Positions 27,012 to 36,387 of a stretch of 64,000 bases of DNA are shown here, piece after piece. The translations under genes were made by a program, and so were the position numbers. The notes beneath the pieces are model-generated. The model was not told the DNA's origin. It searched no databases and saw only the letters and a list, made by a program, of their open reading frames with translations. Numbering within the stretch: position 1 is the first letter of the stretch; each line of letters opens with the position of its first letter. The stretch is from DATBVX01 sp963724625 (lineage in GTDB: Bacteria; Pseudomonadota; Gammaproteobacteria; Steroidobacterales; Steroidobacteraceae), in contig CAVRVO010000003.1 in the NCBI GenBank assembly GCA_963724625.1, positions 372,001-436,000 of the forward strand, written 5' to 3'.

Positions 27012-29295
27012 ATGCCAACGCTTGAAATTCTGACGCTGGCCCTGGGTCTGATCGCCGCCGGCGCGTTGGCATTGTATCTGCACAAGCGCCGGGAGCTGCG
27101 TGCGCTCGATACGTTGAACGAAGAGCTGGCCCGCATTGCAGGCGACGGTCGCTTCGACCAACGACTCCAGTCGAACTCGGAGCAGCCACGCATCGCGAGC
27201 GCGGCCGCGTCGATCAATCAATTGCTCAGTCGCCTTGATTCTCACGGCGGGAAGCCGGTCGAGCGCGATCTCCTGTATCACCGCCTCGTCGAGACGGTGC
27301 ATGAAGCGGTTGTCCTGCACCGGGAAACCATCGTGCACGCGAATTCTCGCTTCGCAGCGCTCACCGGGTTGAGCGCGAAAGAATTGAGCGGACGCAGGCT
27401 CGACGAGCTGGTTCCGCCTGACTACACCGAGCTGGTGCGCGAAAACACCCGTCGCATGCTGGCGGGGGAGCCAGCTGCACAGCGTTACGAAATCGAGTTG
27501 GTGGGTGCGCAAGGCCAGGTCAGTCGTCTGGAGCTCGCTGGCTCGCTGATCGATTGCAGGCGAGCCGATGCTGCTGATCACCGCGGTGGAGATGACACCG
27601 CGCCATGGAGCCAGCGCACCGGAACAGGAGCGTTCACGCGCGCTGGCCACGCTGCAGTCGATCGGCGAGGGCGTCATCACGACCGATAAGCGCGGCCGGA
27701 TCGACTACATGAACGAGGCGGCCGAGAAATTCACCGGCACGACAGCGATGCAGGCCATGGGCCACGGGCTCGATGACATCGTGAGTCTTGTGAACGAGAC
27801 CGATCGGCAATCGCTCGCCGACCCGGTTCGGCAATGCCTGACGAGTGGCGCGCGCGTGTCGTTGGGACGCAAGGCCCTCCTGCTGGCGCGCGGCACCGGC
27901 GATGAACACTACATCGAACTCAGCGTTTCGCCGCTTCACAACGCCCAGAACGAAGTGACCGGCGCCGCCGTGGTGCTGCACGATGTCTCCGAACAGCGCG
28001 GCCTCGCGCGCCAGATGTCCTACCAGGCGAGCCACGATGCGCTCACCGGCCTTGTCAATCGTCGAGAGTTCGAGCGGCGCCTGCAGGAAGCGCTCGACAG
28101 CGCGCGCGCCGGCGAATCCTCGCACGTTCTTTGCTATCTGGATCTCGATCGTTTCAAGGTCGTGAACGACAGCTGCGGGCACCTGGCGGGCGACAACATG
28201 CTGCGCGAAGTGGCGGCGCTACTGAAGGATGCGGTACGAGACTCCGACACGGTGGCACGCATCGGCGGCGACGAGTTCGCGACGCTGCTGATCGGATGCC
28301 CGCTCGAGAAGGCACGGCAGATTGCCGACGATGTCTGCCGTGCAGTGACCGACTATCGATTCGTTTGGAAGGACAAGATCTTCAACATTGACGTCAGCAT
28401 CGGGCTCGTGGAGATTGGACGCGAGAGCGGCTCGACCGACGAACTGATCGGTGCTGCCGACTCGGCCTGCTACGTCGCCAAGCAGCAGGGCACGCGCGTC
28501 CACGTGTATTCCGCGCGCGACGAGGCGGTGGCGCGCCAGCGGGGCGAAATCCATTGGCTGCAGAAGCTGCAAACGGCGCTAAAGGAGAATCGCTTCGAGC
28601 TGTACGCGCAGACCATCATTGCGGCGAATGCCGAGGTGCACGACGGTCCCGCGCTGGAAGTGCTGATACGGCTCAAGGACGACAACGGCCATGAGGTCGC
28701 TCCAACGGAGTTCCTGCTCGCGGCCGAGCGCTACCGCCTGATGGCGCTGGTCGATCGTTGGGTCGTGCAGACGGCGCTGGCGGCACTGGGTCGCGGCGCC
28801 TTGCGCGTGGCACCTGAGCACAGCATCGCGATCAACATCTCCGGTCAGACGCTCGGCGACATCCAGTTCCTGGAGTTCGTGGTCGACTGCCTGGACCGCA
28901 CCGGTGTAGCTCCGACGCAGGTGTGCTTTGAAGTCACGGAGAATTCCGTGATCGCTAACATCGAGCACGCGCGCCGTTTCATCGGTGTTCTGCACGGCAT
29001 GGGTTGCAAGTTCGCGCTCGATGACTTCGGACGCGGCATGGGCAGTTTCTCGAACCTCAAGAACCTCACCATGGATTACCTGAAGATCGACGGCTCATTC
29101 ATCCGCAACCTGGGGCGCGACTCGGTGAACCAGGCGATGGTGACCGCGATGATCAAACTCGCGCGCACCCTGAACTTCAAGGTGGTTGCCGAGCAGATCG
29201 AGGATGAAGCGGCACTCGATGCGGCCCGCAAAATGGGCTTCGACTATCTGCAGGGCTACCAGATTTCGCGGCCGCAGCCCTTGCTGGCGAACTGA
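27012..29295 (+). pseudogene. PAS-PAS-GGDEF-EAL cyclic-di-GMP protein with one frameshift
   Basis: Read from ATG 27012: an N-terminal membrane helix (LEILTLALGLIAAGALALYL), a first PAS-like domain, then a frame change at about 27555-27565. There IDCR should continue as EPMLLITAVEM in the next frame. From 27568 the frame is open for 575 residues: a second PAS domain, GGDEF (IGGDEFATLL, active-site motif intact) and EAL, with EVLIR, INISGQT, EVTEN, DDFGRG, YLKIDG and AEQIED. The EAL signature is EVL rather than EAL; the other catalytic positions look kept. Joined, it is about 760 residues. If the shift is real, the downstream part could still be made from ATG 27568 without its membrane anchor. 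Confidence 0.78.
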
Positions 29296-29304
29296 ACTGG
29301 GGAA

Positions 29305-31341
29305 CTACAGCAGCGGCACCAGCAGCAGCGCGACGATGTTGATGATCTTGATGAGCGGATTGATCGCTGGACCGGCCGTGTCCTTGTAGGGATCGCCCAC
29401 CGTATCGCCCGTGACCGCGGCCTTGTGGGCATCCGAGCCCTTGCCGCCGAAATTCCCTTCCTCGATATATTTCTTGGCGTTATCCCAGGCGCCGCCGCCG
29501 GTGCACATCGAAATCGCGACGAACAGGCCGGTCACGATCGTTCCGATCAAGAGGCCCCCGAGTGCACGGATCCCTGCGCCCGGACCCATGAACCAGTTCA
29601 TCACGACCGCGAGAACGATCGGTACCAGGATCGGCAGGAGCGAAGGCACGATCATTTCCTTGATCGCGGCGCGCGTCAGCAGATCAACGGCCGTGGAATA
29701 GTCGGGCTTCGCCGTGCCTTCCATGATCCCCTTGATTTCGCGGAACTGCCGGCGCACCTCGTTCACAACGGCGCCGGCTGCGCGACCGACGGCCTGCATC
29801 GCCATCGAGGCGAACAGGTACGGCACCATGCCGCCGATGAAGAGCCCGATGATGACCGCAGGATCGGACAGCTCGAAACTCTGCAACTTGCCGAGCGCAG
29901 CCAGGTTGTGGGTGTAGTCCGCAAACAGCACCAGTGCCGCGAGGCCCGCTGAGCCGATCGCATACCCCTTGGTGACCGCCTTGGTGGTGTTACCAACCGC
30001 GTCCAGTGCATCAGTGATCGTGCGCACGTTCTTCGGCAGGCCGGCCATTTCGGCGATGCCGCCGCCGTTGTCGGTAATCGGGCCATATGCATCGAGTGCC
30101 ACGATCATGCCCGTCATCGACAGCATCGCGGTGGCCGCGATGGCGATGCCGTAGAGGTCACCCAGCTTGTAGGCGCCCCCGATTGCGATCACCACCGCCA
30201 GAACGGGCAGGGCGGTCGAGCGCATCGAAACCGCGAGTCCCGCGATGATGTTGGTGGCGTGTCCCGTCTGCGACGCCGCCGCGACGTGGCGCACTGGACT
30301 GTATTCGGTCGCGGTGTAGTACTCGGTGATGATGATCATCGCAGCGGTCAGTCCGAGGCCGATCAGTGCGCACCAGTACAGGTTCATGCTGCCGGCGCCC
30401 ATGATCTTCTGGGTGACGGGATAAAACGCGATCGCTGCGATCACGCCCGAGACCGTAACGCCACGGTACAGCGCCGGCATGATCTTGCCGCTCTTGCCGG
30501 CACTGACGAAAAAGCTGCCGACGATCGAACCGATGATGGACACCGCGCCGAGCACCAGCGGGTAGAGCACTGCATTGATGCCAGCGGATTGCATGACGAG
30601 ACCGCCGAGCAACATCGTCGCGACGACAGTCACTGCGTAGGTTTCAAACAGATCCGCGGCCATGCCGGCGCAGTCGCCCACGTTGTCGCCCACGTTATCG
30701 GCGATCACTGCCGGATTACGGGGGTCATCCTCCGGAATTCCCGCCTCGACCTTGCCAACGAGATCCGCGCCGACATCCGCACCCTTGGTGAAGATGCCGC
30801 CGCCGAGTCGCGCAAAAATCGAGATCAGGGAGCCGCCGAACGCGAGGCCAACGAGCGCGTGCAGTGCCGTGTCGTCACTGCCGGTGAAGTGGCGCGCGAA
30901 CATGTAATAGCCCGCTACGCCGATCAGGCCCAATCCCACCACGAGCATTCCGGTGATAGCGCCGCCGCGAAATGCGATCTTGAGCGCGGGATTGAGGCCG
31001 ACGCTCGCCGCCTGAGCCGTACGAACATTCGCACGTACCGAGATGTTCATGCCGATATAGCCCGCAAGGCCGGAGAGGAGCGCGCCAACGGCGAACCCGC
31101 CCGCGGTCACCCAGTTGAGGATGAACCCCAGCGCGACGAACAGGACCACGCCGACAATCGCGATGGTCGAGTACTGACGATTGAGGTAAGCGCGCGCACC
31201 GGCCTGTATGGCCGCGGCAATCTCCTGCATGCGCTCGCTGCCCGCAGGTTGGCGCAGTACCCATTGCACTGAAAAAACGCCGTACAGGATTGCAGCAACG
31301 CCGGCGGCGATGGCCGCCCACAGGGCCACTTCAGGGGTCAT
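29305..31341 (-). CDS. hppA: K+-independent membrane-bound proton-translocating pyrophosphatase
   Basis: A 678-residue protein with about 16 membrane helices that couples PPi hydrolysis to H+ export. The PPi/Mg site is visible: the Asp189 to Glu199 stretch (DVGADLVGKVE), then DDPRNPAVIADNVGDNVGDCAG. The GNTTKAVTKG segment has Lys where K+-dependent enzymes have Ala, which marks the K+-independent class. It ends nine bases from the convergent GGDEF/EAL gene. It follows pfp by 82 bp on the same strand, a link that makes sense because both enzymes work on PPi. Confidence 0.95.
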   Translation of the reverse strand: MTPEVALWAAIAAGVAAILYGVFSVQWVLRQPAGSERMQEIAAAIQAGARAYLNRQYSTIAIVGVVLFVALGFILNWVTAGGFAVGALLSGLAGYIGMNISVRANVRTAQAASVGLNPALKIAFRGGAITGMLVVGLGLIGVAGYYMFARHFTGSDDTALHALVGLAFGGSLISIFARLGGGIFTKGADVGADLVGKVEAGIPEDDPRNPAVIADNVGDNVGDCAGMAADLFETYAVTVVATMLLGGLVMQSAGINAVLYPLVLGAVSIIGSIVGSFFVSAGKSGKIMPALYRGVTVSGVIAAIAFYPVTQKIMGAGSMNLYWCALIGLGLTAAMIIITEYYTATEYSPVRHVAAASQTGHATNIIAGLAVSMRSTALPVLAVVIAIGGAYKLGDLYGIAIAATAMLSMTGMIVALDAYGPITDNGGGIAEMAGLPKNVRTITDALDAVGNTTKAVTKGYAIGSAGLAALVLFADYTHNLAALGKLQSFELSDPAVIIGLFIGGMVPYLFASMAMQAVGRAAGAVVNEVRRQFREIKGIMEGTAKPDYSTAVDLLTRAAIKEMIVPSLLPILVPIVLAVVMNWFMGPGAGIRALGGLLIGTIVTGLFVAISMCTGGGAWDNAKKYIEEGNFGGKGSDAHKAAVTGDTVGDPYKDTAGPAINPLIKIINIVALLLVPLL

Positions 31342-31401
31342 ACAAAATCTCCCGGATTCAGGAACTTATCTTTGTCTATGTTGATGAGGCGCGGCGGTCC
31401 G

Positions 31402-31421
31402 CGGCCCCAAAAAAGGGGCCG
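31402..31421 (-). repeat. Hairpin between pfp and hppA
   Basis: A perfect seven-base inverted repeat CGGCCCC / GGGGCCG around six A (31402-31421), starting three bases after the pfp stop. On the minus strand the loop is six T and no T-run follows the stem, so it is not a standard terminator. It may stabilise the pfp end of a pfp-hppA message. Confidence 0.45.
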
Positions 31422-31423
31422 AA

Positions 31424-32719
31424 CTATAGCACAAACGGGGTGCTGAGCTTGCGCGCTACGGCCGACCCTTTGATCTCGACGTACGCAGGCAAGCCGTTGC
31501 GATAGGGCGGGTAGTCCTCGCCCGCGATCAACGGTTCGAGATAGCGCCGGCACGGCGCCGTGATGCCGAATCCATCCTCGGTGATGTAGTCGCGCGGCAC
31601 CTTCTTTTCCTGGTTCGCCACGGCCTCGAGGGGCACGTGGCCGATGGACCAGCGATACGGACGATGTGACTTGCGCACGATGGTGGGCATCACCGCGTTC
31701 ATGCCCTTGACGGCGAATTCGACCGCGGCCTTGCCCACTGCATACGCCTGCTGCACGTCCACCCTGGACGCGATATGGCGAGCCGAGCGCTGCAGATAGT
31801 CCGCGACCGCCCAGTGATACTTCAGCCCGAGATTGCGTTTGACGAGCTCCGCGATCACAGGGCCGACTCCGCCGAGCTGCGTGTGACCGAACGCGTCCTT
31901 GGTGCCTGCCTCGGCGAGGAATTTGCCATCCGCGGTGGCTGCACCCTCGGAGACTACGACTACACAGTAACCATAGTCAGCCACACACTGTTTGACGCGA
32001 GCGAGAAACTTCGTTTCCTCGAAGGGGATTTCGGGGAACAGGATGATGTGTGGCGGATCGCCGGGCCTCGAGCCCGCCAAACCGCCCGCCGCCGCGATCC
32101 AGCCGGCATGCCGCCCCATCACTTCCAGCACGAAAACCTTGGTCGAGGTGCGCGCCATTGATGCCACGTCAAGCGCGGCTTCGCGCGTCGATACCGCCAC
32201 ATACTTCGCGACGGATCCGAAACCCGGGCAGCAATCCGTGTGAGGCAGATCGTTATCGACGGTCTTGGGCACACCGATGCAGGTCACCGGATAGCCGAGT
32301 TGCACGCCGATCTGGGACACCTTGTGTGCAGTGTCCATCGAATCGTTGCCGCCGTTATAGAAGAAGAAGCCGATGTCATGCGCGCGGAAGACCTCGATGA
32401 GCCGCTCATACTCGGCCCTGTTTTTGTCGAAGCCCTTCAGCTTGTAGCGCGCGGACCCGAAAGCGCCGCCGGGCGTGTGTTTCAGGCCCGCAATGGTCGC
32501 GGCACTTTCCTTGCTCACATCGATGAGGTCCTCCGTCAGGGCGCCGACGATTCCATCGCGACCCGCGTACAGCTTGCCGATATGCGCACGCGACCGGCGT
32601 GCCGCTTCGATCACGCCGCAAGCCGAAGCGTTGATGACGGCCGAAACGCCGCCCGACTGCGCGTAGAAAGCATTGCGAGGCTTCGATCGCGCGGGTTGCG
32701 CCCGTTTCTTCGCTGGCAT
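31424..32719 (-). CDS. pfp: Pyrophosphate-dependent 6-phosphofructokinase
   Basis: A 431-residue enzyme converting fructose 6-phosphate and PPi to fructose 1,6-bisphosphate and Pi, reversibly. Residues 123-126 are GGND, where ATP-dependent enzymes have GGDG; this Gly to Asn/Asp change is the accepted marker of PPi use. PKTVDND at 151-157 and MGRHAGW at 201-207 are the catalytic and sugar-binding motifs. An Arg/Lys-rich N-terminus precedes the domain. It is upstream of hppA on the same strand and divergent from adk, with a TIR-derived hairpin in the shared promoter region. Confidence 0.93.
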   Translation of the reverse strand: MPAKKRAQPARSKPRNAFYAQSGGVSAVINASACGVIEAARRSRAHIGKLYAGRDGIVGALTEDLIDVSKESAATIAGLKHTPGGAFGSARYKLKGFDKNRAEYERLIEVFRAHDIGFFFYNGGNDSMDTAHKVSQIGVQLGYPVTCIGVPKTVDNDLPHTDCCPGFGSVAKYVAVSTREAALDVASMARTSTKVFVLEVMGRHAGWIAAAGGLAGSRPGDPPHIILFPEIPFEETKFLARVKQCVADYGYCVVVVSEGAATADGKFLAEAGTKDAFGHTQLGGVGPVIAELVKRNLGLKYHWAVADYLQRSARHIASRVDVQQAYAVGKAAVEFAVKGMNAVMPTIVRKSHRPYRWSIGHVPLEAVANQEKKVPRDYITEDGFGITAPCRRYLEPLIAGEDYPPYRNGLPAYVEIKGSAVARKLSTPFVL

Positions 32720-32793
32720 GGCTGGCTCGTGAAGTCTTTGTGAGAAAAAGGGCCGAAAGAATAACCGATCCGCGCCGGACCCAGCACGCGCCT

Positions 32794-32825
32794 AGGGCAG
32801 TTCTGCACCTGTGCAGAACTGCCCT
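32794..32825. repeat. Solo inverted-repeat remnant of the 268-bp MITE-like element
   Basis: Fourteen-base perfect arms, AGGGCAGTTCTGCA (32794-32807) and its complement (32812-32825), with the four-base loop CCTG. The arms match the outer ends of the terminal repeats of the elements at 43863 and 48041: the right half CCTGTGCAGA-(A/G)-(C/T)-TGCCCT agrees at 16 of 18 positions with copy A. It therefore looks like two ends joined after loss of the interior. It lies between divergent pfp and adk. Confidence 0.75.
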
Positions 32826-32924
32826 GGCGTTTGACGCGTCCGGACTCAGTCGGTACGGTACCCGGCTTTCGCGCGTCCGACGTCGGGTGCAAGCGCGCGA
32901 CGGAACAGGGGAGAGCGGTCAAGC

Positions 32925-33791
32925 ATGAGAATCATCCTGCTCGGGGCGCCGGGCTCAGGTAAGGGCACACAGTCGCAGCGGCTCGCGAAGAAATACCGCG
33001 TACCCCAGGTTTCATCCGGCGATCTGTTGCGCGATGCAGTAGCTCGCTCCACACCACTCGGCGTTCGGGCCAAGGCGGCGATGGACGCGGGCGAGCTGGT
33101 GTCCGACGACATCGTGCTCGCGTTGATTCGGGAGCGTCTCAACAAGGCGGATGCGCGGCACGGCTTCATCCTCGACGGCTTCCCGCGCAACCTGGCCCAG
33201 GCTGAAACATTGAGCGAGATGCTGGCGCAGATCGGGCAGCCGATCGAAGCTGTCGTGCTGATGGATATCGACTCCACGGTACTGATGCGCCGACTGACGG
33301 GACGGCGCAGCTGTCCTCGTTGCGGGCGACTGTTCAATATCTATACATCGCCGCCGGATGCGGGTACTCCCTGTGCGGACGGCGGCGATCAGCACGAGTT
33401 GGTGCAGCGGCCCGACGACAACGAGGAGACGATTCGCAACCGCCTCGATGTCTATACGGCGCAGACTCGTCCCCTCGTCGAGCATTACCGCGCTTGTGAA
33501 CTGTTGCGTACGGTCAATGCCGAGGGTGAGATCGACGAGGTCTTCAAACGCCTGGAACAGGCGCTCAGCGACATACCGTCACGGGTCGCAATAAAGCGCG
33601 CGCGGCGCGTTGCGCCACGGCGTACTGGCGTTGCGCGGCGCAAGAGCGCGGCGCCCCGCAGGACGAAGAGCCCACGAAAAAAATCGCGTTCGCGTACTCG
33701 TGTCGCCGCGAGTCGCCGACCCTCTCGAAAAAGCACGCGAGCGCCAAAGCGCGGTGGTACTTCGCGACGGCGCACTCGCTCGCGGCGCTGA
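32925..33791 (+). CDS. adk: Adenylate kinase with a basic C-terminal tail
   Basis: Residues 1 to about 215 are a normal long-form adenylate kinase (2 ADP to ATP and AMP): P-loop GAPGSGKGT at 7-15, SSGDLLR, the DGFPRN motif near 84-89, and a LID with Cys130, Cys133 and Cys150 that probably binds zinc. After about residue 220 comes a tail of some 68 residues made almost only of Arg, Lys, Ser, Ala, Pro and Thr (for example RRKSAAPRRTKSPRKKS), ending RRRTRSRR. It resembles histone H1-like tails and is absent from typical Adk. The stop lies six bases from convergent rnd. Confidence 0.93.
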   Translation: MRIILLGAPGSGKGTQSQRLAKKYRVPQVSSGDLLRDAVARSTPLGVRAKAAMDAGELVSDDIVLALIRERLNKADARHGFILDGFPRNLAQAETLSEMLAQIGQPIEAVVLMDIDSTVLMRRLTGRRSCPRCGRLFNIYTSPPDAGTPCADGGDQHELVQRPDDNEETIRNRLDVYTAQTRPLVEHYRACELLRTVNAEGEIDEVFKRLEQALSDIPSRVAIKRARRVAPRRTGVARRKSAAPRRTKSPRKKSRSRTRVAASRRPSRKSTRAPKRGGTSRRRTRSRR

Positions 33792-33796
33792 TCCGT

Positions 33797-34888
33797 CTAG
33801 AGCGCTTTCAGCAGCGCTTCACCGATCACTTCGCGACGCCAACCCCGCAGTGGCTCGATGTCGGCGTTGCCCGCGAGCAGCTGTTGCAGGTCACGTCGCG
33901 TCGCGAGCAACTCCGGGCTGAGATTGAGTCGCTCCGCGACGCCTCGCACGGTCGCGGCCAGTTGCTTGAGGCGCCGCTGCTGCTGCGGGTCGGGTCGTCC
34001 GCGAGGCACTGATCGCGGCGTGGCGTTCAGCAGCGCGGTCGACCGCACGACTGAGGTGAGTTCATCGGCGCTCTTCTCTACCAATCCCCGCGGCACGGTG
34101 CCCAGGCGCTCGAGCGCGACACGATCCTCTGGTAACTCGCGCACCATCTCGTGCAGGGCATCGTCGGAGAGAATCCAGCCGCGCGGGCGATTGCGCCGGA
34201 TCGCACGTTCCTCGCGCCAGCGCGCGAGGCCCTTGGCAGTCGCCAGGCGACGTGGATCGAGCGCATCGATTCCCTTCAGCCGCTGCCATGCTTCCTCCGG
34301 CTCGACGCGCCGGATACCGATTGCCAGGTGCCGATTCATCTCCGTGTCGAACCACTCGAGCCGGTGCAGACGCTCGAGTTCTGCGCTCAGTGTGTCTCGC
34401 AGCGGCAACAGGTAACGCACATCCTCGGCTGCGTAGGAGAGTTGCGCGGGGGTGAGCGGACGCGCCGCCCAGTCGGTGCGTGAATGGGTCTTATCGAGTG
34501 TGACGCCGAGATAGCGCTGCACCAGCTCGGCATACCCCACCTGGGGCGGGAGGCCAATCAGCGCAGCAGCAACCTGAGTGTCGAACAGGTGCGTTGGTGG
34601 ACTTGCGACCCTGGTCAGCAACGCCTCCAGATCCTGGCGCACGGCGTGGCCCACCTTAACGGCGGCGGTCTGTCCAAGCAGTGAATCGAGAATCGTCAAA
34701 TCGGAGAGCGCCAGTGGGTCGATGCAGACGATGAGGTCGGATGTGGCGAGCTGCACCAGGCAGAGCTGTGGATAGTAGGTGCGCTCACGCATGAACTCGG
34801 TGTCAAAGGCATAGAGCGGCGCGGCCCGCAATTGCGGTGCCAGCGCTTCGAGAGCGCCGGAATCACTGATGAAAAGCGCCGCGGACAT
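33797..34888 (-). CDS. rnd: Ribonuclease D
   Basis: A 363-residue 3'-5' exoribonuclease that trims tRNA precursors. The DEDD exonuclease residues are visible: FDTEF at 28-32, GHAVRQDLEAL, FDTQVAAALIG and SYAAEDVRYLLPL. Two HRDC-like helical domains follow, as in the E. coli enzyme. Length is normal. Convergent with adk and divergent from mpl. Confidence 0.93.
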   Translation of the reverse strand: MSAALFISDSGALEALAPQLRAAPLYAFDTEFMRERTYYPQLCLVQLATSDLIVCIDPLALSDLTILDSLLGQTAAVKVGHAVRQDLEALLTRVASPPTHLFDTQVAAALIGLPPQVGYAELVQRYLGVTLDKTHSRTDWAARPLTPAQLSYAAEDVRYLLPLRDTLSAELERLHRLEWFDTEMNRHLAIGIRRVEPEEAWQRLKGIDALDPRRLATAKGLARWREERAIRRNRPRGWILSDDALHEMVRELPEDRVALERLGTVPRGLVEKSADELTSVVRSTALLNATPRSVPRGRPDPQQQRRLKQLAATVRGVAERLNLSPELLATRRDLQQLLAGNADIEPLRGWRREVIGEALLKAL

Positions 34889-34989
34889 GGAGCTGGCTTC
34901 TACCCGTGTACAATCGCGCCGCGAATTCAGCTCGCAGCGGCTGAGCGCGCATTATCAGTAGCCCGGCCATCCGTTGGAAGCGCAGCTCG

Positions 34990-36387
34990 ATGCACGTTCA
35001 TATTCTCGGCATATGTGGCACCTTCATGGGCGGCATCGCCGCCCTGGCGCGCGCTTGCGGACACCGAGTCACGGGCTCGGATCGCAACGTTTACCCGCCC
35101 ATGAGCACGCAGTTGCGCTCGCTCGGCATCGAGCTGATCGAGGGTTACGACCCCGGGCAGCTGGAGCCAGCGCCGGATATCGTCGTGGTCGGCAACGTGA
35201 TGACGCGCGGCATGCCGGTGATCGAGGAACTCCTGAATCGCGGTTTGCCGTTCACCTCGGGACCTCAATGGCTCGCGGAACATGTCCTGCGCGAGCGCTG
35301 GGTGCTCGCAGTCACGGGAACACATGGGAAGACCACGACTTCGAGCCTGCTCGCATGGATTCTGCAGGATGCCGGCCACGCACCGGGTTTTCTGATCGGT
35401 GGAGTCGCGGCGAACTTCGATGCCACCGCGCGGCTTGGCGAGGGCCCGTTCTTCGTCATCGAAGCAGATGAATACGACACGGCATTCTTCGACAAGCGCT
35501 CGAAGTTCGTGCACCTGCGTCCCCGCACGCTCCTCATCAACAACATCGAATACGATCATGCGGATATTTTTCCGGACGTCGCCGCGATCCAGCGGCAATT
35601 TCACCAGTTGGTGCGAATCGTGCCCGGCGCGGGACTCATTGTGTGGAACGCGACCGATCGCAACGTGCGAGAGATGCTTGACATGGGCTGCTGGACTGCG
35701 CGCGAGGGATTTGCGCGTGCCGCAGCGCCCGATGCGCGCTGGATAGTCCGGGTCGCGCCGGATGGTGATTACTCGCGTTTCGAGGTGCTCGAGGATGGCA
35801 AGTCGCACGGGTTCGTGCAGTGGTCGCTGATCGGCATACACAACGTGGAGAACGCGCTGGGCGCGATTGTCGCTGCGCGCCACGCCGGAGTTGCGCCGGC
35901 CGAGGCTATTGCGTCGCTCGGTCGCTTCGCCGGTGTACGCCGTCGGTTGGAGGTACGTGGTGAGGTCAACGGCATCACAGTGTTCGACGACTTTGCGCAT
36001 CACCCGACCGCAATCGCTACCACCATCGATGCCTTGCGCCGACGCGTCGGCGGAGCGCGGATCATCGCTGTGCTCGAGCCACGCTCGAACACGATGCGAA
36101 TGGGCGTGCATCGAGACACTCTCGGACCCTCGCTTGCTGCTGCCGACGAGGTGTGGCTGTACGCGCCGGCCGATCTCGGCTGGGATGCGGGGGGTGCGGT
36201 TGCGGGACTTGGCGCCCGTGCCCACCTCGCGGGGAGCATCGATCAACTCGTTGCAGCCCTGCCGGACCGGCTCAGGTCGGGCGATCAGGTGCTGATCATG
36301 AGCAACGGGGGATTCGGCGGCTTGCACGATCGGCTGCTGGAGGCGCTGCGCAACGAACTTGGCGCCGCGAGCGCGGAGGGCACGTGA
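34990..36387 (+). CDS. mpl: UDP-N-acetylmuramate:L-alanyl-gamma-D-glutamyl-meso-diaminopimelate ligase
   Basis: A 465-residue Mur-ligase-family enzyme that re-attaches recycled tripeptide to UDP-MurNAc. It starts MHVHILGICGTFMGGIA, with the extra TFMGG loop that separates Mpl from MurC. The ATP loop GTHGKTTT is at 110-117; EADEYDTAFFDKRSKF and FDDFAHHPTAI are hallmarks. Its TGA overlaps the GTG of ubiX. A possible -10 (TACAAT, 34909-34914) lies upstream. Confidence 0.95.
   Translation: MHVHILGICGTFMGGIAALARACGHRVTGSDRNVYPPMSTQLRSLGIELIEGYDPGQLEPAPDIVVVGNVMTRGMPVIEELLNRGLPFTSGPQWLAEHVLRERWVLAVTGTHGKTTTSSLLAWILQDAGHAPGFLIGGVAANFDATARLGEGPFFVIEADEYDTAFFDKRSKFVHLRPRTLLINNIEYDHADIFPDVAAIQRQFHQLVRIVPGAGLIVWNATDRNVREMLDMGCWTAREGFARAAAPDARWIVRVAPDGDYSRFEVLEDGKSHGFVQWSLIGIHNVENALGAIVAARHAGVAPAEAIASLGRFAGVRRRLEVRGEVNGITVFDDFAHHPTAIATTIDALRRRVGGARIIAVLEPRSNTMRMGVHRDTLGPSLAAADEVWLYAPADLGWDAGGAVAGLGARAHLAGSIDQLVAALPDRLRSGDQVLIMSNGGFGGLHDRLLEALRNELGAASAEGT

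Noticed and set aside
29305..29305. Idea that the frequent frameshifts reflect programmed recoding
   Set aside because: The shift sites share no slippery sequence or downstream structure, and the affected genes are unrelated; mutation or base errors are simpler.
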